Origin: Datisca glomerata
Lineage: Eukaryota; Streptophyta; Magnoliopsida; Cucurbitales; Datiscaceae
NCBI GenBank assembly: GCA_003255025.1
Contig: QANY01008646.1
Location: forward strand, 1,362,905 to 1,426,904
Direction: 5' to 3'
DNA: 64,000 nucleotides
The notes under the pieces were generated by a model. It had not been told where the DNA came from, searched no databases, and saw only the letters and a list, made by a program, of their open reading frames with translations. This document shows, piece by piece, positions 1-11,083 of the stretch (its first letter is position 1; each line of letters begins with the position of its first letter). The translations under genes and the position numbers were made by a program.

Positions 1-432
1 TACTTCTGCCTTATATATTATGTTGATTATGTTCAAAACATGTTTATGCATAAAAGTACATTTCTTCATCTTAGTAGTCATGTAGCTCCTAGTAACCGCA
101 TGGCGACTTTTATCAGACTGCTGCCCAAACATCTCCTGTAAAGATTTCATAATCTCATAGGTAGTTTTCATGCTTGGTTCTCAGAACATCATTCATGCTT
201 ATAAGCATGTAGCACTTAGCCTTGTTGTTGGACATAATCCAAGCATCAAACTTGTCCCTAACACTCTTAGGGGCATTGGCTGCGAGATCCTCAGGACATT
301 ACTCAGTAAGAACAAACTTTTGTTCTCACATATTAGCATCAAATTTAAATTCGACTTCCATCTTATGAAGTTATCACCATTAAGTTTTTCAAGCGCAAGT
401 AAAACAGTAATATGGTTGCTCATGGTAGACAT
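1..432 (-). pseudogene. Copia gag N-terminus, frameshifted
   Basis: Gag is the capsid/nucleocapsid precursor. Translation starts at the ATG at 432-430 and gives the Copia gag motif KLNGDNFIRWKSNLNLMLIC, found in plant Copia gag (UBN2-type) proteins. After residue ~38 the frame shifts; the homologous plus-strand copy at 10454-10816 continues in another frame with ECPEEPADNAP and NKFDVW, and the matching sequence is present here out of frame. The window cuts it before the zinc knuckle. Not functional as seen. Confidence 0.75.
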
Positions 433-2381
433 AATAGTAACTGAAAAATAAAATATATATCATTCAATATAATTGAAATAAATATCAAGAAATTCATAAA
501 GTAAAGGTGATACATGAATGCAACATATCAAACACATAAATTTAACAATTACCAATCCACGATGAGACAAACTAACAATTAATGTACCGCCTTAGTATTA
601 GTCAGATTTATTTTAAACCGTTTATGAGACATTCTCATCCTTATTAATTAAAATTCAAAATATCTCAAATTTTCTCTTTTAACAATAAAGTATCGCTAAT
701 TTGGTCAAGTCACATTTATCCACTCAAAGTTTAATTGTGATTTTGTGAGTCTAACCCATAATTTTAGATTCCATGACTTGATTTAGAATATGCCGCCTTA
801 GGGCCGATCAAGTCTAAACTACATCACTTAGTCTTATCTTCTTAAGAAGTTCAACCATGATATTGATACAGTTTAAAACCTTCTTTAGTGGGGATGAAAA
901 CAAAGTCATCTCGAGGCCATCTCTGTATCTCACGATGCTGTACTAATAATAGAGACCATATATTACATTAACATGTAAACCTTCTCCCACTCACTATTTT
1001 TATAACTGATGTGTTTCTATTTAACTAATCAATTAATTCTAAATTAATTACTAGTTTAAATACCCTATGAATGTAAAATGAATTATCAATCCAATCTTAT
1101 TGATCTATCTTCATTTAACCTTTTAAAGAACCTAAGTCAAAATTAGGTGAACTTAGAAAAATTAATTAATTACATTCATCAAACTTTAATAAAACTCTTT
1201 TAATAAAATTGGTTATCTTAAAGGTTATTAAGGCTTTTAGAGTGGTGTGATTACCAAGTTTAACTAATTAAAACTTAACAGTTTACATGCAATTGATTTA
1301 CCAAAGCAATTCATATAAACGTATTAGGAGAGTCTTAATCAATCATGTTTCTACTCATGAGATACATGATTAAATAAAACTGTATAGGGGTTTCATGTAT
1401 GACAGGTGATCGACTTATACATGGTCATGTTATCAATCAAATCAATAAATATTTATCTAAATAAATACAATAAATAAAAGATGAACATAGTGACTATTGA
1501 GTATTTCTAAATTATAATATTTAAAAAATAGAAATAATTACAAAGAGGATTATAAGATTACATATTTTCAAAATAGCTTATTTTTCACCAGAGGTCCGTC
1601 TTCATGATCTTTATAAGCTTTGATCAAAACCCTTTTAATTAGGATAAACTATTTTTCTTAATTAAATAATCTCATTAGTTATCTTTTAAAATTAATTGAA
1701 TTTGTTTAGTAAAAAAATAATTTGATGACTCATCAATATTAGGTCAAACCCAATCAATCAATTTATTTTAATTTCAAAAAGTTAAAATGGATAACCATCC
1801 TTGTGAAATTTCAAAATTTAAAAGATAAATGATAAGATTAGGGTTTCATCGCAGGGATAGTTTAACATTGTATCAGTGTTTTGCAAAACATACCTTGGCA
1901 ATCATAATGATTACCGCCGGTGGGGGTAGTGGAACACTCCCACTGCTGTCGCCACCGCCATATACAGTCCAACTACTGGTGTCCCTAGCGGTGGCGTGGC
2001 CGCCAAATTTTCTTGCGGCCATTCCGCAACTAAAAAGCCGGCGGCGCTAGTGTCGGCAACCACTTTGCCGATGCGACGTCAGAATTCTTAATTCCTATTT
2101 CTCTTTTCTTCTCATTGTTCGTCTCGTGTGTTCTTCATTTTCTCGCGTATGAAATATCTACCAAAATAAAAAATACAAAAATTCCTACGGGCCAATCAGT
2201 TTACACAAGATTTAAAGAAAACTAAAGAACAAAACTTAACCCAAAAGTCACCATACAATTAACGATTCATCATCATGCATGCATTCAAAAAATATAACCA
2301 TCCATTAATTCATATATATCAACATATATAATGAAGAATGCAAGAAACCCACACAAAATTTAATGTATACATATATAAAAC
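433..2381 (-). other. Long leader between Copia LTR and gag
   Basis: About 1.95 kb lies between the primer binding site and the gag ATG with no recognisable coding sequence. Most is A+T rich. A GC-rich island at ~1910-2070 (GCC/CCG runs) is nearest the primer site. The ORF at 1829-2050 lies on the opposite strand to the element and has no recognisable motif. The leader is unusually long for Copia; either the family has one or unrelated DNA inserted here. I see no target duplication that would mark an insertion. Confidence 0.45.
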
Positions 2382-2396
2382 CTGGTTCTGGTACCA
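2382..2396 (-). other. Copia primer binding site
   Basis: On the minus strand the sequence two bases after the LTR end reads TGGTACCAGAACCAG, close to the Copia initiator-Met tRNA site TGGTATCAGAGC. Its position directly inside the LTR terminus CCAACA fixes the LTR inner boundary at 2399. Confidence 0.65.
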
Positions 2397-2398
2397 AT

Positions 2399-4554
2399 TG
2401 TTGGAATCCACAGCGACGCGCGCCGGAAAGCGTGGTGATGTTTTTTAAAAAAGTTTGTAAAATGATAATTGATCGTATCATCGCAGATCCTAGAGTTGAA
2501 AATATTTTAATTGAAAAACACTTTTTTGGATATCTATACATTAAATCTAAGATATACAAAGATATGAATAATACTTATTGTAGTCTATCAAGCGTCCTTG
2601 CAAACAACGAATTTATAATCTCACAAATAACAGACCATGAGATCCATACTAAGATATTCCAAGCTAATCCTCAAACACAGTAGGACATGTGTGAGTGCAC
2701 AGAATAAATCAAAGACACTTTTCTATCTCTAGATCTACTCAACACATGAGATTTGGAGATTTTGGAGAAGGACTATTGTGAGACAAAACTCTGAATGAAT
2801 TAGGAAAACTCACAGTGCTTTTTTATTAACCTTTAATCAAAATTGTACATTGATTGTAGTTGCAACACTGAGATCAATAGAATAATATCAATAAAAATCT
2901 TCTAGGTCAAGGCTCATCAAATTTTTTAGGGATTTGCACAAATTAATAAATTAAGTACAAATATGTCATTATAGTGGACCCACTGTAATTGAGCCACACT
3001 ACAATGTGCCGTGAAGAGCCACACTACAGTGTGCCGTTAAGAGCCACAATGCCTCACGACACTTATGACTCACGGCACCACTATAGTGCCATGTGGCATT
3101 ACAATAGTCCATGTTAATCTCTGATTCAAAATCAGTGATTGACATGTGGCAGTCCAATATGTCACGTGGTAATTTTCTAAATTTATTATTTATTTTAATG
3201 AGATAAAAATCTAGATATCAATTAATTTAAAATTAACTTATCTGATCTCTCAATCAATTATCTTATCTGTTAATTAACAGATTATATAAACCATATCAAA
3301 TCATTATCTCATAATGACTTAGTATTATCTAATTTTATAAATAAAAAATTTTGCCTCACTTATCAATTAACACAAAATTAATCAGTAAAATTATTTAATT
3401 ATAATTTCCAAAAATTACATTAAATAATTTAATTAATTACTTCTTAATTATTTAATTATATTTAATTATCTCATAATTAGATAATTACCCCATAAATTTA
3501 ATTCCTAATGCAAGTTATTCATTTTCTTATATCCTGAAATACTCACACCCTAGTGTTGTACAAATGTGAGCTATAGACCATGGACCCATAATTCTACGCT
3601 CCAATAAATCAGATTATTAATTAAATTTTTTGATTAAATAATCTTATTTATTAATTTCACTATTACTCCACTATAAATATGAAATTGCACTATTAGTAAT
3701 TACAAAATATATTTGCAGAGTATTCTCGTGTAGTCCATTAATATAATCACTTCATGTAATTTTATCATCTAATTATTAGTTCGTAAATTAGAGCTGGTCA
3801 AAATTATCATTTTACCCTTCTAATTAGCTCTTGATATTTAAATACCATTAAATTACTAATTAATGGTTAATTTATAATCATATTATAAATTTGAGCTCAA
3901 TAACTATTCAGTTCCATAATTAATACTTCAGAGAACCAATATATGATCCATCAGGAAAGCTTGGTTTCTAAATCTTGTAAGATCATGTTCACAGTCATCT
4001 ATGCCACTGAGTCTCCAAAACTAAAATCACTAGCATGTTTTATAAACAAACCTTAACAAGTGAATCAAAAGATCTAGTAGACATGCATAAGAGTTCATGA
4101 CTACTCAGGATTTATACTGATCTATATATGATCATCAATTTTGATGTGCATTTAATCTTTATGACAAAAGGTAAGTTGATAAAGATATTAATCCACATCG
4201 CTGATGTCCTACATAATCTAATTATATAAAGTACATTCACTAAGATGCCTATCCACATCAATGATCGGGATTTAGATCACATGCATTCATAATTCTTAGT
4301 GAACCCGTACTAGCAACCATTCATTAAAGATTTTATACTTTAATATGTTGCAGACTATTTTATTCATTATCTATGATCTTAACCCTCTCGTACTTATACA
4401 AGATCATTGTCTAATTAATAAATATGAAATTTTTAGATATTTTATATGTAAATTATTCAACAATAACTCAAAACAACAATTATAAGAAAAAAATAATTTC
4501 ATTAATTTCATATTAAAAATGTCTAAACACATGCTTCGAGGGCACTACGAAACA
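2399..4554 (-). repeat. Copia-1 5' LTR, 2156 bp
   Basis: In element orientation the LTR begins TGTTTCGTAGTGCCCTCGAA (from 4554) and ends TTCCAACA (2399). The start matches the LTR remnant at 12564 (TGTTGGGCATAGTGCCCTC), and the similarity continues through GCATGTGTTTAGAC. It contains no real gene; ORFs inside it (e.g. 2363-2683) are chance frames. Near its inner part is a short GC-richer tandem repeat. Confidence 0.75.
2991..3060. repeat. 25-bp tandem repeat inside Copia LTR
   Basis: Two copies of a 25-bp unit starting GAGCCACACTACA (2991 and 3016) and a partial third at 3041. Just downstream, 3070-3100 contains GGCACCACTATAGTGCC, partly the inverse of the same motif, so this LTR segment could fold. 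Confidence 0.6.
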
Positions 4555-4596
4555 TAAATCTCCACTTTGCAACATCAGGAGGAGATCTACTAAAAA

Positions 4597-5222
4597 CAAA
4601 GATCGCGGGTTGACGTGCTGAAATCTGGGGATAAAAATACAACTTTCTTTCACTCGAAAGTTTCTAAAAGGCACAACAAGAATAAAATTAGGGGTATTTT
4701 CAATTCTGATGATGTTTGGCAAGAATCTCTTGAGGAAATTGTGGGAACTGTTCAAAATTACTTCATTGATCTTTTCACCACAGCAAATTGAGGGCTGGAG
4801 GACATTGGAAAAATAAAAAATTGCATTCCTCAAAAGATTACATCTGAGATGGGAAAGTTCCTTTCGGCCCCCTTCACTGACAAGGAGATATAAGATGCTT
4901 TGTGGAGTATGCAGCCACTAAAGAGCCTAGGGATGGGCGGCTTTCCTACAATTTTCTTCTAAAATTTTTGGAGCATAGTGGGTAAGGATGTTAATATTTT
5001 CTTATCTTTTTTTAAACGATAGAATTGATCTTGGGACTTTGAATAAAACTCTAGTTGTATTAATTCTGAAAACAAATGATCCCAAATATGTTTCAGATTA
5101 TTGATCGATCAGTCTTTGCTTTGTTATTTATAAAATTATATCTATAACTATTGCCAACAGACTCCAACATTATTTTTCCTGAGGTTTTTTTTGAATCTGA
5201 GATTGCCTTTGTAAAGGGAAAA
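4597..5222 (+). pseudogene. LINE reverse transcriptase, N-terminal block
   Basis: The frame starting near 4597 reads RSRVDVLKSGDKNTTFFHSK, the plant L1 signature upstream of the RT fingers (usual form: W-LK-GDKNT-FFH). It continues with LEEIVGTVQNYFIDLF and, after in-frame stops, the region ending in YVSDY and IYKIISITIANRL, where the family has the P-S-RPISL block. Several stops and small frameshifts. The last codons before the hAT are FVKGKLIT. Confidence 0.85.
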
Positions 5223-5230
5223 CTTATAAC

Positions 5231-6402
5231 TAGGGGTGTAAGTAAAACCAAAAAACCGATCAAACTGAACTGAATCTTATCGGTTCGATCGGTTTGTCAT
5301 ATTATTCATATCTGCATCAGTTTTAAGAAGGGAAAAACCACAATTTTCAATTTGGTTTATGGTTTAAGGTTGTGAAAACTGCTAGGAACCAAACCGCACT
5401 GATATATATAAGATATGTATACATTATAACAAGTCAATAGCAAGCACAATGGGAGAAGCTTCTCGAGGAAGGACGTCAAATGGCTTGGCACGCGTGTTTG
5501 GTTCGTAACCCCTTTATTTTCCCATTATTTTTACATTTTTGACACATCACCTTTAGGTAGGAAAACTTTCCCAAACCCTAGCCTCCAACCCTTTTTTGCA
5601 CAACAACTTATCTCCCCTTACCTCTCAGTCCTCCACCCCTTCCCTTTCTGTCTTCCCCCTCTCTCTCTTCGATCTTCATCTCTTCCCTCTCTCTCTTCGC
5701 TCCATCTTTCCTTTTTCTCTCTCTAATCCATCCCTGTCTCTCTTCTTTCTCCATCTTTTCGCTCTCTATCTCTATTCGCTTCATCTTTTTTTCTCTGTTT
5801 CAGATCGCTCTTTCTGCTCTCCATCTTTCTTTTTTGGTTCATGCTCTTTCACAGAGAAGAGGTTACTTCGAAGAATATGAAGATGAAGATGAATGGTTCG
5901 ATGCTTGATTTTGAAAAATTAAAGCTTGCAGCTACTATTAGGAGAATGGACGCTTGGTTTAAGTTATTCTGGAAAATCAAACCTTACGGCTAGAGGGAAG
6001 AAAAATCACTTTGAATATGATGGATGCTTGGTTATTTATTAGTATTTGTGCATTTTGTTTGTTTTCATTCTCTTTTGCGTTTAGATTTTTTAGGGTTAAG
6101 GATGATTTTTTTACTAATTTACTGTAAGTTTTGATTCTGAATTTTTTTAACATTGAGTATGAATTTATTACTCATTACTCATGCAATTGTTCTCTAGGTA
6201 TTGCAAAAGTTTGAAAGATATTTTGCGTTGTTGAACAAACCACAAAAACTGACCGAAACGAAACGTCATTGAGAGGTTCGGCTCAGTTTGGTTTTCATTC
6301 TAATAGCGGTTCAGTTTGATTTGTAATACATGACTATTTATTCTACGGTTCGATTCAATTTATACCCCTAAACTGAGCCAAACCAAACCGCTTACACCCT
6401 TA
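5231..6402 (+). mobile_element. Non-autonomous hAT (hAT-1), 1172 bp
   Basis: Termini are TAGGGGTGTAAG and CTTACACCCTTA, an imperfect inverted repeat of the Ac type (TAGGG...). The element is flanked by an exact 8-bp direct repeat CTTATAAC (5223-5230 and 6403-6410), the TSD length of hAT. Subterminal CGGTT/CGGTTTGG motifs occur at both ends. Removing it restores the LINE frame. There is no transposase. The interior (5440-5880) looks like a plant promoter/5'UTR scrap: telo-box-like AAACCCTAGCC at 5573 followed by ~200 bp of CT-rich DNA. Strand is arbitrary. Confidence 0.88.
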
Positions 6403-6410
6403 CTTATAAC

Positions 6411-7765
6411 AGACAACATCATTATACATTCACTTAACAAAAAGAGGAAAGGTAAACATGGTTTCTTTACTCTCAAACTTGATATTAGTAAGGCATATGA
6501 TAGGGTGAAATGGGAGTTTCTTTTGGCTGTGATGAGAAAACTAGGATTTAGTGAACTTTAGATAGATTTAATTTTCTGATGTATTCCATCAGTTTCGTAC
6601 TCGTTTTTGGTGAATGGGGCGCCAAGGGGACCCCCTCTCCCTCTATGTGTATCTTATATATACATAAGGATTTTCAACTATTATTAAGGATGCGCATCAG
6701 AGAGCTCAATTAATCTATCTTAAGGTTAGCCATAATAGCCCTGCCATATCTCATCTGTTATTTGTTGATGACAATTTACTTTTCTGTAGAGCTAAACTGT
6801 CAAGCTATTAAAAATATTTTGGAGTTGTATAGTCGAGCCTCAGGTCAAGGAATTAATCATGGCAAGTCTATTTTGGCTTTCTCCCTGAATGTTCCCCCAG
6901 ATACTAAAGATAATTTGTCAACTTTATTGGGGATTAGATTGACAAAATGTCATGAAAAATATCTGGGGCTCCCCTCTTTGACTCGGCGAATAAAAATAAT
7001 TTGTTTAATAGCATTCTGGATAAAGCTCGAGCTTTGAAGAACCGGTGGCGTGAAAAATAATTCTCAATTGGGGGAAAAAGGTTTTAATTAAGGAACTTGA
7101 CCAAGCTTTACCAACTTACACTATGAATATTTTTAGACTCCCTACCCATTTTGTATGAATCTAAGCAAGGAGATGGCTAGATTTTGGTGGGATCCTCAAA
7201 TCACATAAGGAAGATGCATTGGCTATCTTGGAGAAATTTATACAAGCTGAAATCCTTTAGGGGAATGGGTTTTCGTTCCTTTGAGATTTTCAACCAAGCT
7301 CTCTTGGCAAAACAAAGCTGGAGGATTATTAAAAATCTGAACTGTTTGATGGCCTGCATTCTCAAAGCTTAGTATTTTCATTCATCTGATTTTCTCTCTT
7401 AAAATCTGAAATCTATTTGTTCTTATTTATGGCATAGCATAATGTGGGGTAGAGACCTTTCCGATGGAGGGTGGGAGATGGGAGCTCAATCTGGGAATTT
7501 AGAGACCCATAGCTTCCAAGACCTAATACCTTTAAGCCTTTGGTTTTGAGTGGTTCCTTTGAGCTAATGGTTGCAGATTTAATTTTTGGTTGAAAATTGA
7601 ACAAACAAGCCATCTCTCAGTTCCTTGAGCCTTCTAATATGGAGGTATTTCTCTCAATCGCTCTAGCCCATGTTTTGACAAAAGATGAAGACTGTTGGCA
7701 CTTTGATAAAACGGGAGGCTATACTGTTAAAAGTGGGTACCACTTCGGCTTATCTCTAAATTTTT
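6411..7765 (+). pseudogene. LINE reverse transcriptase, palm to zf-RVT region
   Basis: Begins with LITDNIII across the hAT site, then LDISKAYDRVKWEFLLAVM (RT palm), then HLLFVDDNLLFCRA with the catalytic FVDD at 6761-6772. Further on, in shifting frames, come KYLGLPS (~6960), ALLAKQSWRIIKNL (7290-7350) and DCWHFDKTGGYTVKSGYH (~7690-7745), the last typical of the zf-RVT end of plant LINE ORF2. Multiple frameshifts and stops; dead copy. The palm catalytic motif itself is preserved. Confidence 0.85.
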
Positions 7766-7769
7766 CAGA

Positions 7770-7924
7770 TTTTTTTTCTAAAATCGATTACATGTTTATT
7801 ATAAAATATAATCAAATAAAAAATTCAGTTATGTAATTTAACTGAACCGATTATAATTATTATAGTAAAAGTACGGGCCGAACCTATTTGGTTCGATTGG
7901 TTCACAAAAAATTTACACACCCTA
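7770..7924. repeat. Truncated hAT-like right end
   Basis: Read on the minus strand from 7924 it begins TAGGGTGTGTAAATTTTTTG, then has GAACC-AATCGAACC. This is like the start of hAT-2 (35804: TAAGGGTGTGAAAATTTTTT). No left end and no 8-bp duplication were found, so it is a remnant that also marks the lost 3' end of the LINE. Confidence 0.5.
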
Positions 7925-8188
7925 ACTCTACCATGAACGGTTGAGATGAATGGCTCAAAGAAAAACATACCATAAAGCAACAATCCAGATCATACGAGTT
8001 GAACGACTACGATGTATTATTATCATAATTAAAGTAATCCAACGGATCAGTTTAATCAATGTTTTAAACAGCTGAAATAACGAAAACAACCTCCATGCAA
8101 CTCAAAATTGCATCCCACACTTCACTATAAACACCCGGCCAAAATGTAATAAAGCCCAAATGACAGGGACAATTATGATCAAGGTTAT
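7925..8188. other. Unassigned spacer
   Basis: No gene or repeat recognised; ordinary A+T-rich sequence with no ORF of interest on either strand. Confidence 0.4.
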
Positions 8189-9046
8189 CAAAGGGCCGGG
8201 CCAGGTTGGCTAGATCCTAAAATTGTTGGCCTTGGCCCTTACCCTTGCCTTTCCAGTGGGCTGTTGACCAGTCAATGGTACAGACCTGGTTGACTAGTCT
8301 GAAATATGGAGCTCCAAACTTGATCCATGGACTCGAGCTTACAGTTGACTAACGGTTTGAGCCGAAGGGTCGAACCTACGGGTGGAGCTTTTAAAATAGT
8401 ATTTATTTAACATTATTTTCATCGGAACATAATTTTTCTCAGTTGATATTATTAGATGTCTTTATAGTTATTTAATTTTAGAAATTCGAATATTATAACT
8501 TAGGAACTAATAAGTAACAAAATATTGCTAAAAATTACTACCAAAATTATAAACTACCTAAATATGTAATTGAATATGATTCCTCAAACCTTAGAAGCTT
8601 GGAATGCTTGAGTAGAGGATTTGAAACTTAATAACTCCAGAAATCAAATACTCAAAATTTTGAGACTTGAAAACTTGTAAATTTAGAGCTTGATTTCTAA
8701 CAATAAAACAAGAGTTTGGAAAATTGAAAGTTAGACACTGTAGAATAGATAAATATGATGAAAAAAATAGTATATAATGAAGAGATGAGTGAAGAATAAA
8801 AAGGGAGAGAGAATAGCAATCACAAATTATGGCAAAATGTGTGACTAAATAGCCATGGAAGCGGGCTAGACAACCCATACAATGGGCTAGTCCAAGCGGG
8901 ATAATTTAACTCAGCCCGTCGGGTTACCCTAGAGGCTAAATGTCACCCCAAAGCCGACCCTAATATTTTAGGGTCGGGCCATAGAAGCCCGAGGGTTGGG
9001 CTCGGGCCAATCCAATGGAGCTATTGGGCTCTGAGCTTTCTAATGA
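8189..9046. repeat. GGGCC-rich interspersed repeat, class uncertain
   Basis: Both ends are rich in GGCCGGGCC/GGGTCGGGCC-type words (8192-8260 and 8920-9030), which face each other in partly inverted order, with an A+T-rich centre (8390-8860). Such ends occur in non-autonomous DNA transposons of plants, but I could not find a clean terminal repeat or target duplication. The ORF at 8591-8878 has no recognisable motif. Confidence 0.35.
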
Positions 9047-9740
9047 GGCTTAAATTCTGACATCAAAGTGTGAGAAACTCTCCCTTTTATTATAGAGAAA
9101 GATATTACCCCTAAACATATTTGAAATTGGGTAAAATTTAATTTACACCCTTAAAATTTGACACATCGATCATTCATACCCCTAAACCATTTATTTAGTA
9201 TGAAATACTCCTAAATTATGTACATTAATCATTTATACCCCTCTCATTAATTTCAGTTAAAAACTAACAGAAAAATACTTTTTAATCAATTTACTAAAGC
9301 TCAAAATAAAACTTTTTGATAAATTGATAACTGAGAAAAAATTAATAACTAAATAAACACTGGTGAGTCTAATTCATTGATTCAATCTCAATCCTCCTCC
9401 GGCTACATCTTATAGCAAAACTGAAACTTTAAAATTACACCCATTATATTAAAATTGTCAGCATTTATTTCTCAAAAACTTTAACCATTATATTCGGAGT
9501 ATTTTTCTCATGAGATAACAAAAGAGAATTGATTGAAACGATGGGCGAAAGCAGTAATATTACCCAAAAATACAAGTCAAATTAAGGAAAATACCCATGT
9601 ATCACATTATAAATCATCCAAATCCTTAAATAACAAACCCTTAAAATTAAACCCTAACATTAACTCACTACATGAACGATTATAGCTATAGGATTGCATC
9701 TTTGAATCCCTAAATTAAGGGATTGCATTTTTTTTACAAA
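9047..9740. other. Unassigned A+T-rich spacer
   Basis: No gene. Between 9100 and 9260 the word ATACCCCTAAA/TTTACACCC recurs several times, as in degraded plant MITEs, but no boundaries can be set. Confidence 0.35.
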
Positions 9741-10445
9741 CTTCAATGTACAAGCTAGAGGTGGGTATGAATATTTTGTCAGATTTATTGACGATTACTC
9801 TAAATTTGGTTATACTTACCTAATGCATAGAAAGTCTGAAACTTTTGAAAAGTTTAAAGACTTCAAAGGTGAAGATAAAAAGTAATTAGGTAAATCTTTA
9901 AAAATACTTCGATCAGATCGAGGTGGTGAATACTTGGATTTAGAATTCAAGGATTACTTGTTAGAGTATGACATTCTATCCCAACTCACAACACCTAGAA
10001 CGTCACAGTAAAATGATGTTTCAAAAATGAGAATCTGAACCCTAATGGATATCGGTTAGGTCGATGTTAAGCTGCTCATCACTATCACTCACATTCAGAA
10101 GATATGCACTTCAAACGACAACCTACATTTTGAATGTAGTGCATTTTAAGTTTGTAAGCAAGACACTTTTAGAGTTATGGAATAGCTCCAAACCTAATTT
10201 GCGTCATTTCCGTATATGAGGGGGTGTCATGCTCACGTTCTTATATCCAAGATTGGAAAGTTAGACTCAAGGTCTAAAGTGTGTATATTTGTTGGTTATG
10301 CTCCATAAACAAGAGGTAGGTACCTTTATAATCACAAGGTATTTGTATCGACAAATGCCACTTTCCTTGAACACGACTATATGGTAAACCACAAACCTCG
10401 GAGCAAAGTACTTTTATAGTAGCATTCAAGCATCACGTTTATTTT
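9741..10445 (+). pseudogene. Copia integrase fragment, displaced 5' of gag
   Basis: Reads RGGYEYFVRFIDDYSKFGYT and LRSDRGGEYLDLEFKDYLLE, the Copia integrase core with the D and D motifs; the third acidic motif is disrupted by stops. Later come GKLDSRSKVCIFVGYAP and GRYLYNHKVFVST, as in the linker after the core. At ~10446 it joins directly to the sequence that precedes gag, an order (integrase before gag) that cannot arise from a normal element. A second copy of the same integrase part follows gag at 11400. Confidence 0.8.
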
Positions 10446-11083
10446 TCGAATTCTTGATATTTATTTCAATTATATTGAATTATGTATGTTTTATTTTTGA
10501 GTTATTATTATGTCTACCATGGGAAACCCTATTACCACTTTTACTTGCACTTGGAAAATTAAATGGTGATAATTTCATAAGATGGATGTCAGATTTAAAC
10601 ATGATGTTGATTTGTGAGAACCACAAATTTGTTCTTATTGAGGAATGTCCTGAGGAACCCGCTGACAATGCCCCTAAGAATGTTAGGAACAAGTTTGATG
10701 TTTGGATTCAACCCAACAACAAAGCTAAATGTTACATGCTTGTGAGCATAAATGATGTTCTAAGAACCAAGCATGAAAGCATGAGAACTGCGTATGAGAT
10801 TATGGAATCTTTATAGATGATGTTTGGGCAGTAATCTGATAAAAGTCATCATGAGGCTACGATGAGCTACATGACAACCAAGATGAAGAAATGTACTTCT
10901 GTGAGTGAACATGTTTTGAACAGGATCAATATAATGCATGAGGCAGAAGTACATGAGGCAGAAGTACATGAGGCTACCACTGATGAAGGAACTCAAGTCA
11001 ATAATATACTTGAATCACTCACACCTTCTTTTTCTGCGTTCACCACTAACTATGTTTTGAACAAGTTAAAGTTTAATTGTTGA
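10446..11083 (+). pseudogene. Copia gag, frameshifted
   Basis: The ATG at 10510 opens MSTMGNPIT, then a one-base shift moves to the frame with LALGKLNGDNFIRWMSDLNM, ECPEEPADNAPKNVRNKFDV and NDVLRTKHESMRTAYEIMES (UBN2-type Copia gag). After a stop at 10814 the following frame continues MSYMTTKMKKCTSVSEHVL. A 12-bp unit (AGGCAGAAGTAC) is duplicated at ~10940-10965, giving the repeated residues EAEVH. Same family as the minus-strand copy at 1-432. Confidence 0.8.

Larger units (their letters stand above)
1..4554 (-). mobile_element. Ty1/Copia LTR retrotransposon, 5' part (copia-1)
   Basis: Reading leftwards from 4554 the order is 5' LTR (4554-2399), primer binding site (2396-2382), a long untranslated leader (2381-433) and the start of gag (432-1). 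The rest lies beyond the window edge. The LTR has TG and CA termini, and the site after its inner end resembles the initiator-Met tRNA site typical of Copia. It belongs to the same family as the plus-strand copy at 9741-12722: the gag start, the short AT-rich stretch before it and the first ~160 bp of the LTR are clearly similar. It abuts a LINE at 4555, so it probably inserted into that LINE; the matching target duplication would lie outside the window. Confidence 0.8.
4555..7765 (+). mobile_element. Plant L1-type LINE, 5'-truncated and split by a hAT
   Basis: Two coding blocks, 4597-5222 and 6411-7765, form one non-LTR retrotransposon reverse transcriptase plus the C-terminal zf-RVT-like region. 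The endonuclease half is absent, lying left of the Copia insertion or truncated. The break at 5231-6402 is a hAT with target duplication; reading across the empty site gives the conserved L1 stretch FVKGKLITDNIII. No poly-A tail is seen; the right end is lost in the decayed repeat at 7770-7924. Confidence 0.85.

Noticed and set aside
2363..2683. 106-codon ORF in copia-1
   Set aside because: Spans the primer site and LTR interior on the wrong strand; no motif.
5596..5880. 94-codon Ser/Leu/Phe-rich frame inside hAT-1
   Set aside because: Low-complexity reading of a CT-rich tract (repeated LSLF units); more like a 5' UTR than protein.
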